Source: an uncultured Elusimicrobia bacterium (GTDB lineage Bacteria; Elusimicrobiota; Endomicrobiia; Endomicrobiales; Endomicrobiaceae). Taken from it: a stretch of 5,981 nucleotides of DNA. Below the pieces are notes generated by a model, which was not told the DNA's origin, did not search any database, and was given only the letters and a program-made list of their open reading frames with translations. The position numbers were made by a program, and so were the translations under genes. Below are positions 1 through 5,981 of the stretch, piece after piece; positions within the stretch are counted from its first letter, which is position 1, and the number at the start of each line of letters is the position of its first letter. Where the stretch lies: NCBI GenBank assembly GCA_947168325.1, contig CAMVLN010000089.1, positions 1 through 5,981 on the forward strand, given 5' to 3'.

Positions 1-227
1 TTGATTAACATTCCTGTTGCTCCTATTACATACCCTGTTTGATTTACTTTTATATCTTCATATTTTTGTGTACTTCCTGCATATCCTATATAAAATGATA
101 ATAAACTATTTTCTCCTACTTGCAAATCTAGCCCTGCTAATGTTCCCATCGCTGTATTATCTACACTTAAATTATTTATATTTATTGTATCTTGCATTGC
201 ATATGGCCTTATCCACAACCCTTTCTC
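1..227 (-). other. Start of the C-terminal autotransporter beta-barrel (partial)
   Basis: From residue about 1173 the protein changes to alternating short strands rich in Gly and aromatic residues: GLWIRPYAMQ, then TLAGLDLQVG, then LLSFYIGYAGSTQ, then TGYVIGATGML at the window edge. This is the usual start of an autotransporter barrel, where a W-x-R-P/G strand is followed by a short loop and a G-x-D strand. About 75 of the expected 270-300 residues are visible. The terminal aromatic residue that would be recognised by the Bam machinery lies outside the window. Confidence 0.85.
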
Positions 228-3200
228 TATCTTATTTGAATCTTCAGTATATAATAAATTTGCAGATGAGGCATATAAATTTGAAGTTTTGATATTTTTA
301 TCATTAGAAGATTGATTATAGTTTTGCTTTTTATTTTTAAAAGCACTATCTATACTTGCGAAAGCTTGATTTAGTATTACTTTTTGTGTTATTAATCCTC
401 CTACTGCGGTTGCTACTTGGCTTTCTGCTATTACTGCATTTATTACTTCTGTTCCATTGGTTTCACATTTATCAAAAATAAAATATCCATCGTTATAATC
501 AACATTATATTTATACAAAGATGAATTTACTGTTTTTATTGCTGTTATTTTATCTTTTAATACTGTGGAACTTGTAAACAATATTTCTGTCTTATTTTCT
601 GTTGCATCTTCTAATATATTTATTGCTTTTACATTTATTTTCCCTTGTATATCACTATCTTCGTTTGCTGTTATTGTGTCCATCTGTTTATTTGCTAAAT
701 CTGCATCTATTGCTAAATTTAATGTGCCATTTATTGTTAAATTGTTAAAATTATGTTCCTGTATTATTGCATTTGCCATATCTATTGTTGCAGCTGTTAT
801 TAAATAATTAGCTACATTTATATCACTATTTTGGGTCAATGTTAATATTGCATTATTTTCTATACTCATATTGTTTTGTTTTATTTTATTATTATTTACA
901 AAATTTCCTATTATTGTCATGCTAGATATAGTTACATCACTAGTTATAGTTCCATTATTTGTTCCATCATTTACTATCAATGTTCCATTATTTTTTAGCA
1001 CAGAATCTTTATATACATATATTGAATTCTTTATAATACCATCACTTGTTACCTTTCCACTTATTGTCGTTGTTCCTGTTCCGATAATTCCATTTTTAAA
1101 ATAACAATTGCTAGATAACCATAAATCACCGTTATTTATTATATCTTGACTATAATTATCTTCAAAATTTGTTTCATAAATAAACAAATTTCCTTCATTT
1201 TTAATTGCTCCATAAGTTCCATTAAATCCACTCCATTTACTGACATTATATATATCTAATGACTTGCCTTTTGATACATATATTCCATCAATATTATTTC
1301 CTTCAATATTTTTGTTTTCACCAAAGATTGTTAAATATTTTCCCCCTAATGCTCCTAAATTATCTTCTATCATTTCGTTTACAGCTAATGTATATGATCT
1401 ATATTCTGTTTCTGTTTCATTTACTGTTTGTTTAAATGTTTTAAACTCTCTGAATTTATAAACTAAAGTTCCTTCGTCAAAAAAATCATCATACTTAAAA
1501 ACATATTCTGTACCACCATAATTTCCTGTTGTTAAGATATTCAATTCCGGTGATTTTCCTCTATTAAACAATGTTATCTTTCCACTTGTTTCATTTTCTT
1601 TTACTCCTATAATATTTATTGATGTTAAATTTAACTTTCCACTTGCAGTATTAATTATAGTAAAATTATCACTTGTATCATTGCTTAAATCTACATCAAA
1701 TTTTAAGTTTGAATTTTCTGTTGATGTTAAATTAGTTACTTTTATGTCGTCTATTACACCATTTTGTATATTTAATGTTCCACCACTTAATGTTATACTT
1801 CCACTAAAAAATTTGTTTTTATTAATATTTGAATCTTCTTCTACCTTTGCTTTAAGTTCTATTTCTCCATTATATAAATTTACTGCACCTTTAAAACCTG
1901 TCATATCTTCATTTAATACTATTTTTCCTATTGCATTTAATGTTGTTGTTGATTGGTTGATATTTAAAATACTATTACTGTTTTGTGATGTTATTCTATC
2001 GTTAAATATTATTTCGGCTCTTTCACTTACATATAAATTTATTGTTCCATTACTATCATATATTGCATTACTTTCTCCTTTTGCTGCATTTCCCGTAAAC
2101 TCCATTTTTCTGGTTGACAATAAATTGAGTGTGCTACCACTATTATAAATCGCTCCAGCACAATATTGTGTAGTATTGGAACTAAATACTACATCATTAC
2201 CACTTATTGTCATTGTGGAATTACTATTGTATATCGCTCCTCCATAACTATCAGCAGTATTGGAACTAAATTTTATTTTTTCACCTTTTATTGATAAGTT
2301 AGAATCAAAATTGTAAACTGCTCCTCCATAATTTCCTGCAGTGTTATTATTAAAAATTATATCTTCTCCACTTATTGCCATAGTAGAGTTATATTCATTA
2401 TGAACTGCCCCACCTTCTTTGCCTGCCGCATTGAAAATAAAATCTATCTTTTTACCTATTATACCCATTACAGAATTAAAGTTATTATAAATTGTTCCAC
2501 CACTGTAGCTGGATGTATTGGAACTAAAAGATATATCTTCTCCTCTTATTGTTATAGTTGAATTAAAGGCATTATAAAAAGCTCCACCTGAACTATTGGA
2601 TGCAGTATTGGAAATAAAATCTACCTTCCGCCCTACCATTTCCACTATAGAGCTGTTATCATTGGAAATCGCTCCACCAAATACATTTGTTGCAGTATTT
2701 GAATTAAAAACTATATCGCCACCTCTTATTGTCATTGTGGAAAAATAAGAATTATCAATTGCTCCACTACTATCTGCAGTATTAGAACTAAAAATTATCT
2801 CTTCTCCTTTTATTTCCATTATTGTAGAGCAAAAATTGTAAATTGCTCCACCACTTGCTGCACTATTGGAACTAAAGATTATTGTTTGTGTAGAATCTAG
2901 CGTCGTTTTGGAGTTATTATTATTTCCAATTGCTCCACCATATCCATTTTCTGCAATGTTGGAACTAAAAATTGTATTTGTTCCTTTTATCACTGCTGTA
3001 GATGTGTCTCTATTAACAACTGCTCCGCCAAAACCTCCTGTTGCAACATTGGAACTAAATACTATATTCCCCCCACTTATTGTTATTGTCGAGTTTTCGT
3101 AATTAGCAATTGCCCCTCCATCAGATGCACTACTGTAATATGCTTCGCTATTATCTGCTCTGTTAGAACTAAAGATTATATTATCTCCACTTATTGTTAT

Positions 3201-3743
3201 TTTGGAAAATCCATCATTAAAAATTGCTCCACCATATCCATTTTCTGCAATATTGGAATTAAAAATTATATCTCCTCCATTTATTTTCATGTTAGAAGCA
3301 TAAATATTATAAATTGCTCCACCAAAACCACCAAAAAAACTTGTTGCTTTGTTGAAACTAAAAACTATCTCTTCTCCTTCTATTTCCATTGTTGTATAAT
3401 AACAATTGTAAATTGCTCCACCATCGCTTGCTGTGTTAGAACTAAATATTACTCCATCCGTTATGTTTACATACCCTTCATTATATATCGCTCCACCATA
3501 CCCACTTGCATTATTACTTATAAATGTTGAAGAAGATATTGTTAGATTTCCAGTAATATTAACACAAAAAACAGCACCATTTGTACTTACATTAACATCG
3601 TGAGCATATATATCTGTATACCTTCTATAGTAGTTAATTTCTTCTCTACTAGTTTTTTCAGTTGTTGCTAAAATAACATTCTGTAATAATAATTGAAAAC
3701 AAAAAATAAATACTACAATTATAATTTTAAAAAATTTTTTCAT
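1..3743 (-). CDS. Pmp-repeat autotransporter adhesin (type Va secretion), 3' end outside window
   Basis: This frame is open for 1247 codons from the ATG at 3743-3741 to the left edge, with no stop or frameshift in a codon-by-codon reading. Residues 1-26 are a Sec signal peptide (KK, then a long Ile/Val/Phe/Leu core, likely cleavage after ILA). Residues about 70-580 are 17 repeats with GGAIYN-like and FSSN-like motifs, the hallmark of Chlamydia Pmp proteins, expected to fold as a beta-helix. Residues about 580-1090 are further beta-rich passenger with a duplicated module. About 1095-1135 looks helical, 1136-1170 is a polar Asn/Lys/Ser linker, and from about 1173 (EKGLWIRPYAMQ) the alternating pattern of an outer-membrane autotransporter barrel begins. 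A usual barrel of about 270-300 residues would give a protein of roughly 1450. The likely role is surface adhesion or host interaction; no catalytic motif was seen. It lies 49 bases after rsfS with its own ribosome binding site. The architecture is secure; the ligand is unknown. Confidence 0.93.
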   Translation of the reverse strand, partial: MKKFFKIIIVVFIFCFQLLLQNVILATTEKTSREEINYYRRYTDIYAHDVNVSTNGAVFCVNITGNLTISSSTFISNNASGYGGAIYNEGYVNITDGVIFSSNTASDGGAIYNCYYTTMEIEGEEIVFSFNKATSFFGGFGGAIYNIYASNMKINGGDIIFNSNIAENGYGGAIFNDGFSKITISGDNIIFSSNRADNSEAYYSSASDGGAIANYENSTITISGGNIVFSSNVATGGFGGAVVNRDTSTAVIKGTNTIFSSNIAENGYGGAIGNNNNSKTTLDSTQTIIFSSNSAASGGAIYNFCSTIMEIKGEEIIFSSNTADSSGAIDNSYFSTMTIRGGDIVFNSNTATNVFGGAISNDNSSIVEMVGRKVDFISNTASNSSGGAFYNAFNSTITIRGEDISFSSNTSSYSGGTIYNNFNSVMGIIGKKIDFIFNAAGKEGGAVHNEYNSTMAISGEDIIFNNNTAGNYGGAVYNFDSNLSIKGEKIKFSSNTADSYGGAIYNSNSTMTISGNDVVFSSNTTQYCAGAIYNSGSTLNLLSTRKMEFTGNAAKGESNAIYDSNGTINLYVSERAEIIFNDRITSQNSNSILNINQSTTTLNAIGKIVLNEDMTGFKGAVNLYNGEIELKAKVEEDSNINKNKFFSGSITLSGGTLNIQNGVIDDIKVTNLTSTENSNLKFDVDLSNDTSDNFTIINTASGKLNLTSINIIGVKENETSGKITLFNRGKSPELNILTTGNYGGTEYVFKYDDFFDEGTLVYKFREFKTFKQTVNETETEYRSYTLAVNEMIEDNLGALGGKYLTIFGENKNIEGNNIDGIYVSKGKSLDIYNVSKWSGFNGTYGAIKNEGNLFIYETNFEDNYSQDIINNGDLWLSSNCYFKNGIIGTGTTTISGKVTSDGIIKNSIYVYKDSVLKNNGTLIVNDGTNNGTITSDVTISSMTIIGNFVNNNKIKQNNMSIENNAILTLTQNSDINVANYLITAATIDMANAIIQEHNFNNLTINGTLNLAIDADLANKQMDTITANEDSDIQGKINVKAINILEDATENKTEILFTSSTVLKDKITAIKTVNSSLYKYNVDYNDGYFIFDKCETNGTEVINAVIAESQVATAVGGLITQKVILNQAFASIDSAFKNKKQNYNQSSNDKNIKTSNLYASSANLLYTEDSNKIEKGLWIRPYAMQDTININNLSVDNTAMGTLAGLDLQVGENSLLSFYIGYAGSTQKYEDIKVNQTGYVIGATGMLI
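612..731 (-). repeat. Passenger module, copy B (adhesin residues 1005-1044)
   Basis: This is the second occurrence of the module: LNLAIDADLANKQMDTITA, then GKINVKAINIL. After both copies the sequence continues similarly, with a Tyr/Lys/Asp-rich strand pair (YVFKYDDFFDEGTLVYKF after A; YKYNVDYNDGYFIFDK after B). Only copy B is followed by the helical segment, linker and barrel, so it sits where a passenger C-terminal domain normally lies. Confidence 0.6.
1608..1715 (-). repeat. Passenger module, copy A (adhesin residues 677-712)
   Basis: This segment contains LKFDVDLSNDTSDNFTI followed by a short insert, then GKLNLTSINII. It matches copy B at 612-731 in order and spacing: L-x-x-(D)-x-D-L-(S/A)-N, a D-x-(F/I)-T pair, G-K-(L/I)-N, then I-N-I. 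D-x-D-L-x-N strands of this kind are common in autotransporter passengers just outside the barrel. Here the copy lies about 490 residues before the barrel, which suggests it once ended an independent passenger. Confidence 0.6.
2000..3530 (-). repeat. 17 Pmp-type passenger repeats (GGA[I/V] + FxxN)
   Basis: The repeat unit reads approximately GGAIYN, then a Ser/Thr-rich strand, then I-x-G-x-x-I, then F-x-S-N-x-A. The first residue of each GGAI-like motif falls at 83, 108, 141, 171, 209, 239, 269, 298, 326/327, 356, 386, 415, 444, 473, 501, 529 and 558. Spacing is 28-30 residues from copy 6 onward but 25-38 in the first five copies, which carry insertions such as a Tyr/Ser stretch near residues 198-204. 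Copies 9 (SGAI), 16 (AGAI) and 17 (SNAI) are degenerate at the Gly pair. In Chlamydia Pmps the same two tetrapeptides mark turns of a beta-helix, and at least two intact motifs have been linked to adhesion. That function is inferred here by family resemblance only. Confidence 0.93.
3666..3743 (-). other. Sec signal peptide of the adhesin
   Basis: Residues 1-26 have a basic start (K2, K3, K6), then a hydrophobic core from I7 to A26 interrupted only by Q17, Q21 and N22. The likely signal peptidase I site is after A26 (I-L-A, then T-T). C15 lies inside the core without a lipobox, so a lipoprotein signal is unlikely. The classical-length signal lacks the long N-terminal extension seen in some large autotransporters. 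Confidence 0.85.
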
Positions 3744-3750
3744 ATTAATA

Positions 3751-3760
3751 CTATCCTCAC
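3751..3760 (-). promoter_or_regulatory. Ribosome binding site of the adhesin gene
   Basis: The coding strand reads GTGAGGATAG here. The GAGG core ends 11 bases before the ATG at 3743, slightly long but acceptable. It supports the start that also gives a perfect signal peptide. It lies in the 49-base gap after rsfS, so the adhesin can be translated independently even if the transcript is shared. Confidence 0.6.
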
Positions 3761-3792
3761 TAAACATATATATTTGTGACTTTTTCTTTTTT

Positions 3793-4149
3793 CTAACAAT
3801 TTTTTCTATCTTTAAGAGTTTTTTTCCAAATTTTTTCAAGATTATACAATGACCTTAAATCATGACTCATAATATGAACAATAAGCCCTCCAAAATCTAA
3901 AACTTTCCAATTAACATCTGAACCACCATCTCTTCTTAAAACTTCTGTTTCATAATCATATTTTAAAGTTTTTTCTATTTCGTCTGCTATAGCATTTATT
4001 TGTGGCATTGAATTTGCTGTAACTATAACAAAATAATTTGTAATTTCTGTAAGTTCTTTAACATCTAATAAAACAACATTTTCTCCCTTTTTATCCTCTG
4101 CAATTTTTGCAGCAACTTTTGCAAGTTTTAAAAAGTTATCTTTTTTCAA
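3793..4149 (-). CDS. rsfS: Ribosomal silencing factor RsfS (Iojap/DUF143 family)
   Basis: RsfS binds ribosomal protein uL14 on the large subunit and blocks joining with the small subunit, lowering translation in starvation or stationary phase. The 118-residue product fills the family length (about 105-120). Visible family features are an N-terminal helix with DKKGENVVLLDVKELT (residues 19-34), the NYFVI strand (38-42), S47 and Q50 in the SMPQINAIADEIE helix, W81 followed by LDFGGLIVHIM (84-94), and the C-terminal R99, Y102, L104-E105 and W108. The start is TTG: it lies 6 bases after AGGAG, an in-frame TAG sits just upstream at 4161-4159, and no ATG or GTG occurs before M48. The usual partner nadD is not adjacent; the gene lies between a large unknown gene and an adhesin. 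Family assignment is confident from the motifs; the activity is known only from homologues. Confidence 0.95.
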   Translation of the reverse strand: MKKDNFLKLAKVAAKIAEDKKGENVVLLDVKELTEITNYFVIVTANSMPQINAIADEIEKTLKYDYETEVLRRDGGSDVNWKVLDFGGLIVHIMSHDLRSLYNLEKIWKKTLKDRKNC

Positions 4150-4253
4150 TATTTTCTCCTAGATATTTAGTAACTTAACATTCTATACTTTAATATTTTT
4201 TAAAAACTATTAAAATACAAAAAACATACAAAATATTTTTTATACTTATCCTA
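4150..4253. other. Short intergenic spacer between the large gene and rsfS
   Basis: This stretch of 104 bases is almost only A and T apart from the rsfS ribosome binding site. Several A/T-only self-complementary runs are present (for example aaaatatttt near 4230), but no GC-containing stem followed by a T run. A weak TATAGA on the coding strand near 4190 has no matching -35 box. I cannot say whether rsfS has its own promoter or is read through from the large gene. Confidence 0.5.
4156..4160 (-). promoter_or_regulatory. Ribosome binding site that fixes the TTG start of rsfS
   Basis: The coding strand shows AGGAG, then six bases (AAAATA), then TTG. Because an in-frame TAG overlaps the upstream end of this element and no other start lies nearby, the site decides the rare TTG start. 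It is the best Shine-Dalgarno in the window. Confidence 0.8.
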
Positions 4254-5981
4254 CTATGCGGCAGTTAATATTCCTTTTATATTTTGTATATCTGCTACTT
4301 TTACTTCTGCTGTTGTTAACTCTATTTTTCTGTCTGCATATGTAGCTATCAGTTTTATTACATCATCTACTGACACTGAATCTTCTTGAATATCTTGCAG
4401 ACTTATACTTCTATCTATTAAACTTGTACTAAAACTATCACTATCTTCTATTTCTTTATTTTTTTCTGTAAATTTTAACACTCTTTTGTATAACTCTTCT
4501 TTTATTTCTTCTCCTTTTAAATCTTCATTTAATTTCTTTTCACTAATTATTTCTAAGTTTCTATCTTTCTCGTATTTCTTTACTAATGCTTTTGCTAATA
4601 CATCTTCCATCTTCTTATCTTTTAATCCATAACTATATTCTTTCCCTTCTTCCCTATCTTTTTCCCTTATGTAATTTACTACTAATATCCTTTCCATTAT
4701 CGCTTTTATAAACTCTTCTTTTTCCTCATCTCCTTGTATATTCTCTTCATAATACACCTCTATATCTTTCATCCCTGCTTCTTGCAAATATCCTTTTATC
4801 TTTTCCCATTTATCTTTATTACTAATACTAGTATTTAATATCATCCCTGCCACCTCTTCTACTTCCACTTCCGGTATTTGATTATAATCAAAATTCTTTG
4901 CAACCTCTTTTATAAATTCTTTTCTACTTCTACTCCTCTCTCCTAGAATAACTTTCATATTTATCCTATTTGTTAATAATTCGTATATCCCTGATGTCTT
5001 GTCTAGCTCTTTTTTAATTTTGCTAACTTTTACGATTAATAATTTCCCATCAAATCCATCTATTTCATCTAAATTACTTACATATTTCGTTCCCTTCTCT
5101 TCTCCTGTTATGCAATCTACATATTTATTCTTCGCTACATATGAACTTATTCCATACTCTTGATACTTCTTATATTCTTCTTTTATGTAATCTCCTTTAT
5201 TATCTTCTTCAAATATCACTATTATTTCTTTATTATCTTCTTTCAACTCCTGTATCATCTTTTTTAATTCTTGTTTTGCTTTTTTATCACTCCCTTTCTC
5301 TTTCTTCAATAATTCTATTATCTTATCTATATACCTATTCGAAAATATTACTTTTGCTTGTGTCCCTAATTTATTATCTTTTATATACCTATTTATAGCT
5401 CCCTTAATTTCTTTAGAGTCTTTTAGTCCTTCTATCTTATCATCTATATATACCGCTATGTTTTGGTTTACTGTTACTGCTTCTACTTTACTATTATTTA
5501 ACAATGATATTTGTTTCTCTATATCTATTTCTCCGTTGTCCCCTATAACATTATTTAATCCCACTAATACATTCCCACTTGCTGAATATCTTACTCCCGC
5601 TTCTTTATTATCCATATCCACTTCTATCACTTCTATATTCGCTTTTATATTCCCTTTGTCTCCTATTATCCCTTTAAATTGCCTCGTTTTACTAAACTCT
5701 TTTACTATCTCACCATAGTCTGCTCCTTCAGCAAATATTATCGGCTTGCCTTCATGATTACCTATCCAACACTGTTTATACTTACCTCTTTCTCCTTTCT
5801 CTACTTCTACTTTTATTGATGTTGGTTTCATGTTGAATGCTTTCACATCCGCTGGCTTACTATTTATTACATATATCGGTATCCTTCTTGTATCTATCCC
5901 TTCATTTGTTAATATTACTTTTTCACTACCAAACATCTCTATCGCTTCTTCTATCCCCTTACTCTTTAAATATCTATAATC
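4254..5981 (-). CDS. C-terminal part of a large protein of unknown function, 5' end outside window
   Basis: The frame is open from the right edge to tandem TAG codons at 4256-4251, giving 575 visible codons. The first ATG in view (5936) is probably internal: 15 in-frame codons precede it (DYRYLKSKGIEEAIE), forming a natural helix, and no well-spaced ribosome binding site lies before it. Counting from that Met, the protein is hydrophilic and Lys/Glu-rich, with no signal peptide or membrane segment in view. Residues 1-165 look mixed alpha/beta (IPIYVIN at 19-25, KPIIFAEG at 64-71). Residues 165-400 alternate amphipathic helices with hydrophobic strands (AKVIFSN 194-200, EIIVIFEE 237-244, KLLIVKV 298-304, MKVILGE 327-333, DIEVYYEE 391-398), as in repeated beta/alpha folds. 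Residues 400-500 are mostly charged helices, and the last 60 form a small alpha/beta end. Only two Cys (56, 275) occur and no catalytic motif was recognised. The reading frame is secure; I do not recognise the family. Confidence 0.9.
   Translation of the reverse strand, partial: DYRYLKSKGIEEAIEMFGSEKVILTNEGIDTRRIPIYVINSKPADVKAFNMKPTSIKVEVEKGERGKYKQCWIGNHEGKPIIFAEGADYGEIVKEFSKTRQFKGIIGDKGNIKANIEVIEVDMDNKEAGVRYSASGNVLVGLNNVIGDNGEIDIEKQISLLNNSKVEAVTVNQNIAVYIDDKIEGLKDSKEIKGAINRYIKDNKLGTQAKVIFSNRYIDKIIELLKKEKGSDKKAKQELKKMIQELKEDNKEIIVIFEEDNKGDYIKEEYKKYQEYGISSYVAKNKYVDCITGEEKGTKYVSNLDEIDGFDGKLLIVKVSKIKKELDKTSGIYELLTNRINMKVILGERSRSRKEFIKEVAKNFDYNQIPEVEVEEVAGMILNTSISNKDKWEKIKGYLQEAGMKDIEVYYEENIQGDEEKEEFIKAIMERILVVNYIREKDREEGKEYSYGLKDKKMEDVLAKALVKKYEKDRNLEIISEKKLNEDLKGEEIKEELYKRVLKFTEKNKEIEDSDSFSTSLIDRSISLQDIQEDSVSVDDVIKLIATYADRKIELTTAEVKVADIQNIKGILTAA

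Noticed and set aside
17..2148. Plus-strand open frames opposite the adhesin (for example 17-292, 565-807, 871-1104, 1681-2148)
   Set aside because: They lie opposite a continuous minus-strand frame with clear domains. Their translations are low-complexity Leu/Ile/Ser/Phe strings caused by the AT-rich complement, with no ribosome binding sites seen.
2000..3530. CRISPR array or tandem DNA repeat as the cause of the regular spacing
   Set aside because: The period is of coding type (multiples of three, variable length), similarity is stronger at the protein level, and the frame stays open throughout, so these are protein repeats.
3699..3701. Lipoprotein signal in the adhesin because of C15
   Set aside because: The residues before C15 (F-I-F) do not form a lipobox and the Cys lies in the middle of the hydrophobic core; a signal peptidase I site after A26 fits better.
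4180..4250. Possible terminator or promoter between the large gene and rsfS
   Set aside because: Only A/T self-complementary runs are present, with no stable GC stem plus T run. The TATAGA near 4190 has no acceptable -35 partner. In such AT-rich DNA these matches are expected by chance.
5141..5718. Plus-strand open frames opposite the large gene (5141-5398, 5458-5718), which look hydrophobic
   Set aside because: They are the complement of Lys/Glu-rich codons, which gives Leu/Phe/Ser runs that mimic membrane proteins. The minus-strand frame is far longer and coherent.
5934..5936. ATG at 5936 as the start of the large gene
   Set aside because: The frame stays open through 15 more codons to the window edge with protein-like sequence, and the nearest G-rich stretch (AAGGGGAT) is about 18 bases from the ATG, too far for a normal ribosome binding site.

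Overview
The window is very AT-rich and all real coding sequence is on the minus strand. Three genes are seen, reading from high to low coordinates: the 3' part of a large gene of unknown function (runs off the right edge, ends at 4254), a complete rsfS ribosomal silencing factor gene (4149 to 3793), and a long autotransporter adhesin gene (3743 to 1, runs off the left edge). Together they fill almost the whole window. The gaps are only 104 and 49 bases, so the genes could be co-transcribed, although no promoter or terminator is clear enough to decide this.

The organism must be a diderm (Gram-negative-type) bacterium, because the adhesin has a Sec signal peptide, a long beta-helical passenger and the beginning of a C-terminal autotransporter barrel. 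The passenger carries chlamydial Pmp-type repeats (GGA[I/V] plus FxxN). Pmp-like autotransporters occur in Chlamydiae and in several other lineages. With the low GC content and purine-rich coding strand, a host-associated lineage such as Elusimicrobiota/Endomicrobia, or possibly Fusobacteriota, seems more likely than Chlamydiae. This placement is a weak inference.

Layout: 4254-5981 encodes at least 575 residues of a soluble, Lys/Glu-rich protein that I cannot assign to a family. The frame is open to the edge and the first ATG in view lacks a good ribosome binding site, so the true start is probably outside. Bases 4150-4253 are a short A/T-only-looking spacer. RsfS follows, starting with TTG behind a good AGGAG. 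The adhesin follows with its own Shine-Dalgarno. Its visible 1247 codons contain a signal peptide, 17 Pmp-type repeats, a passenger module that appears twice, a helical and polar linker, and the first strands of the barrel.

No functional link between the three genes is evident. RsfS is a housekeeping translation factor. The adhesin would act at the cell surface. The large protein's role is unknown. No tRNA, rRNA, CRISPR array, insertion sequence or phage gene was seen. The most interesting parts are the modular, apparently duplicated adhesin passenger and the unrecognised large protein.
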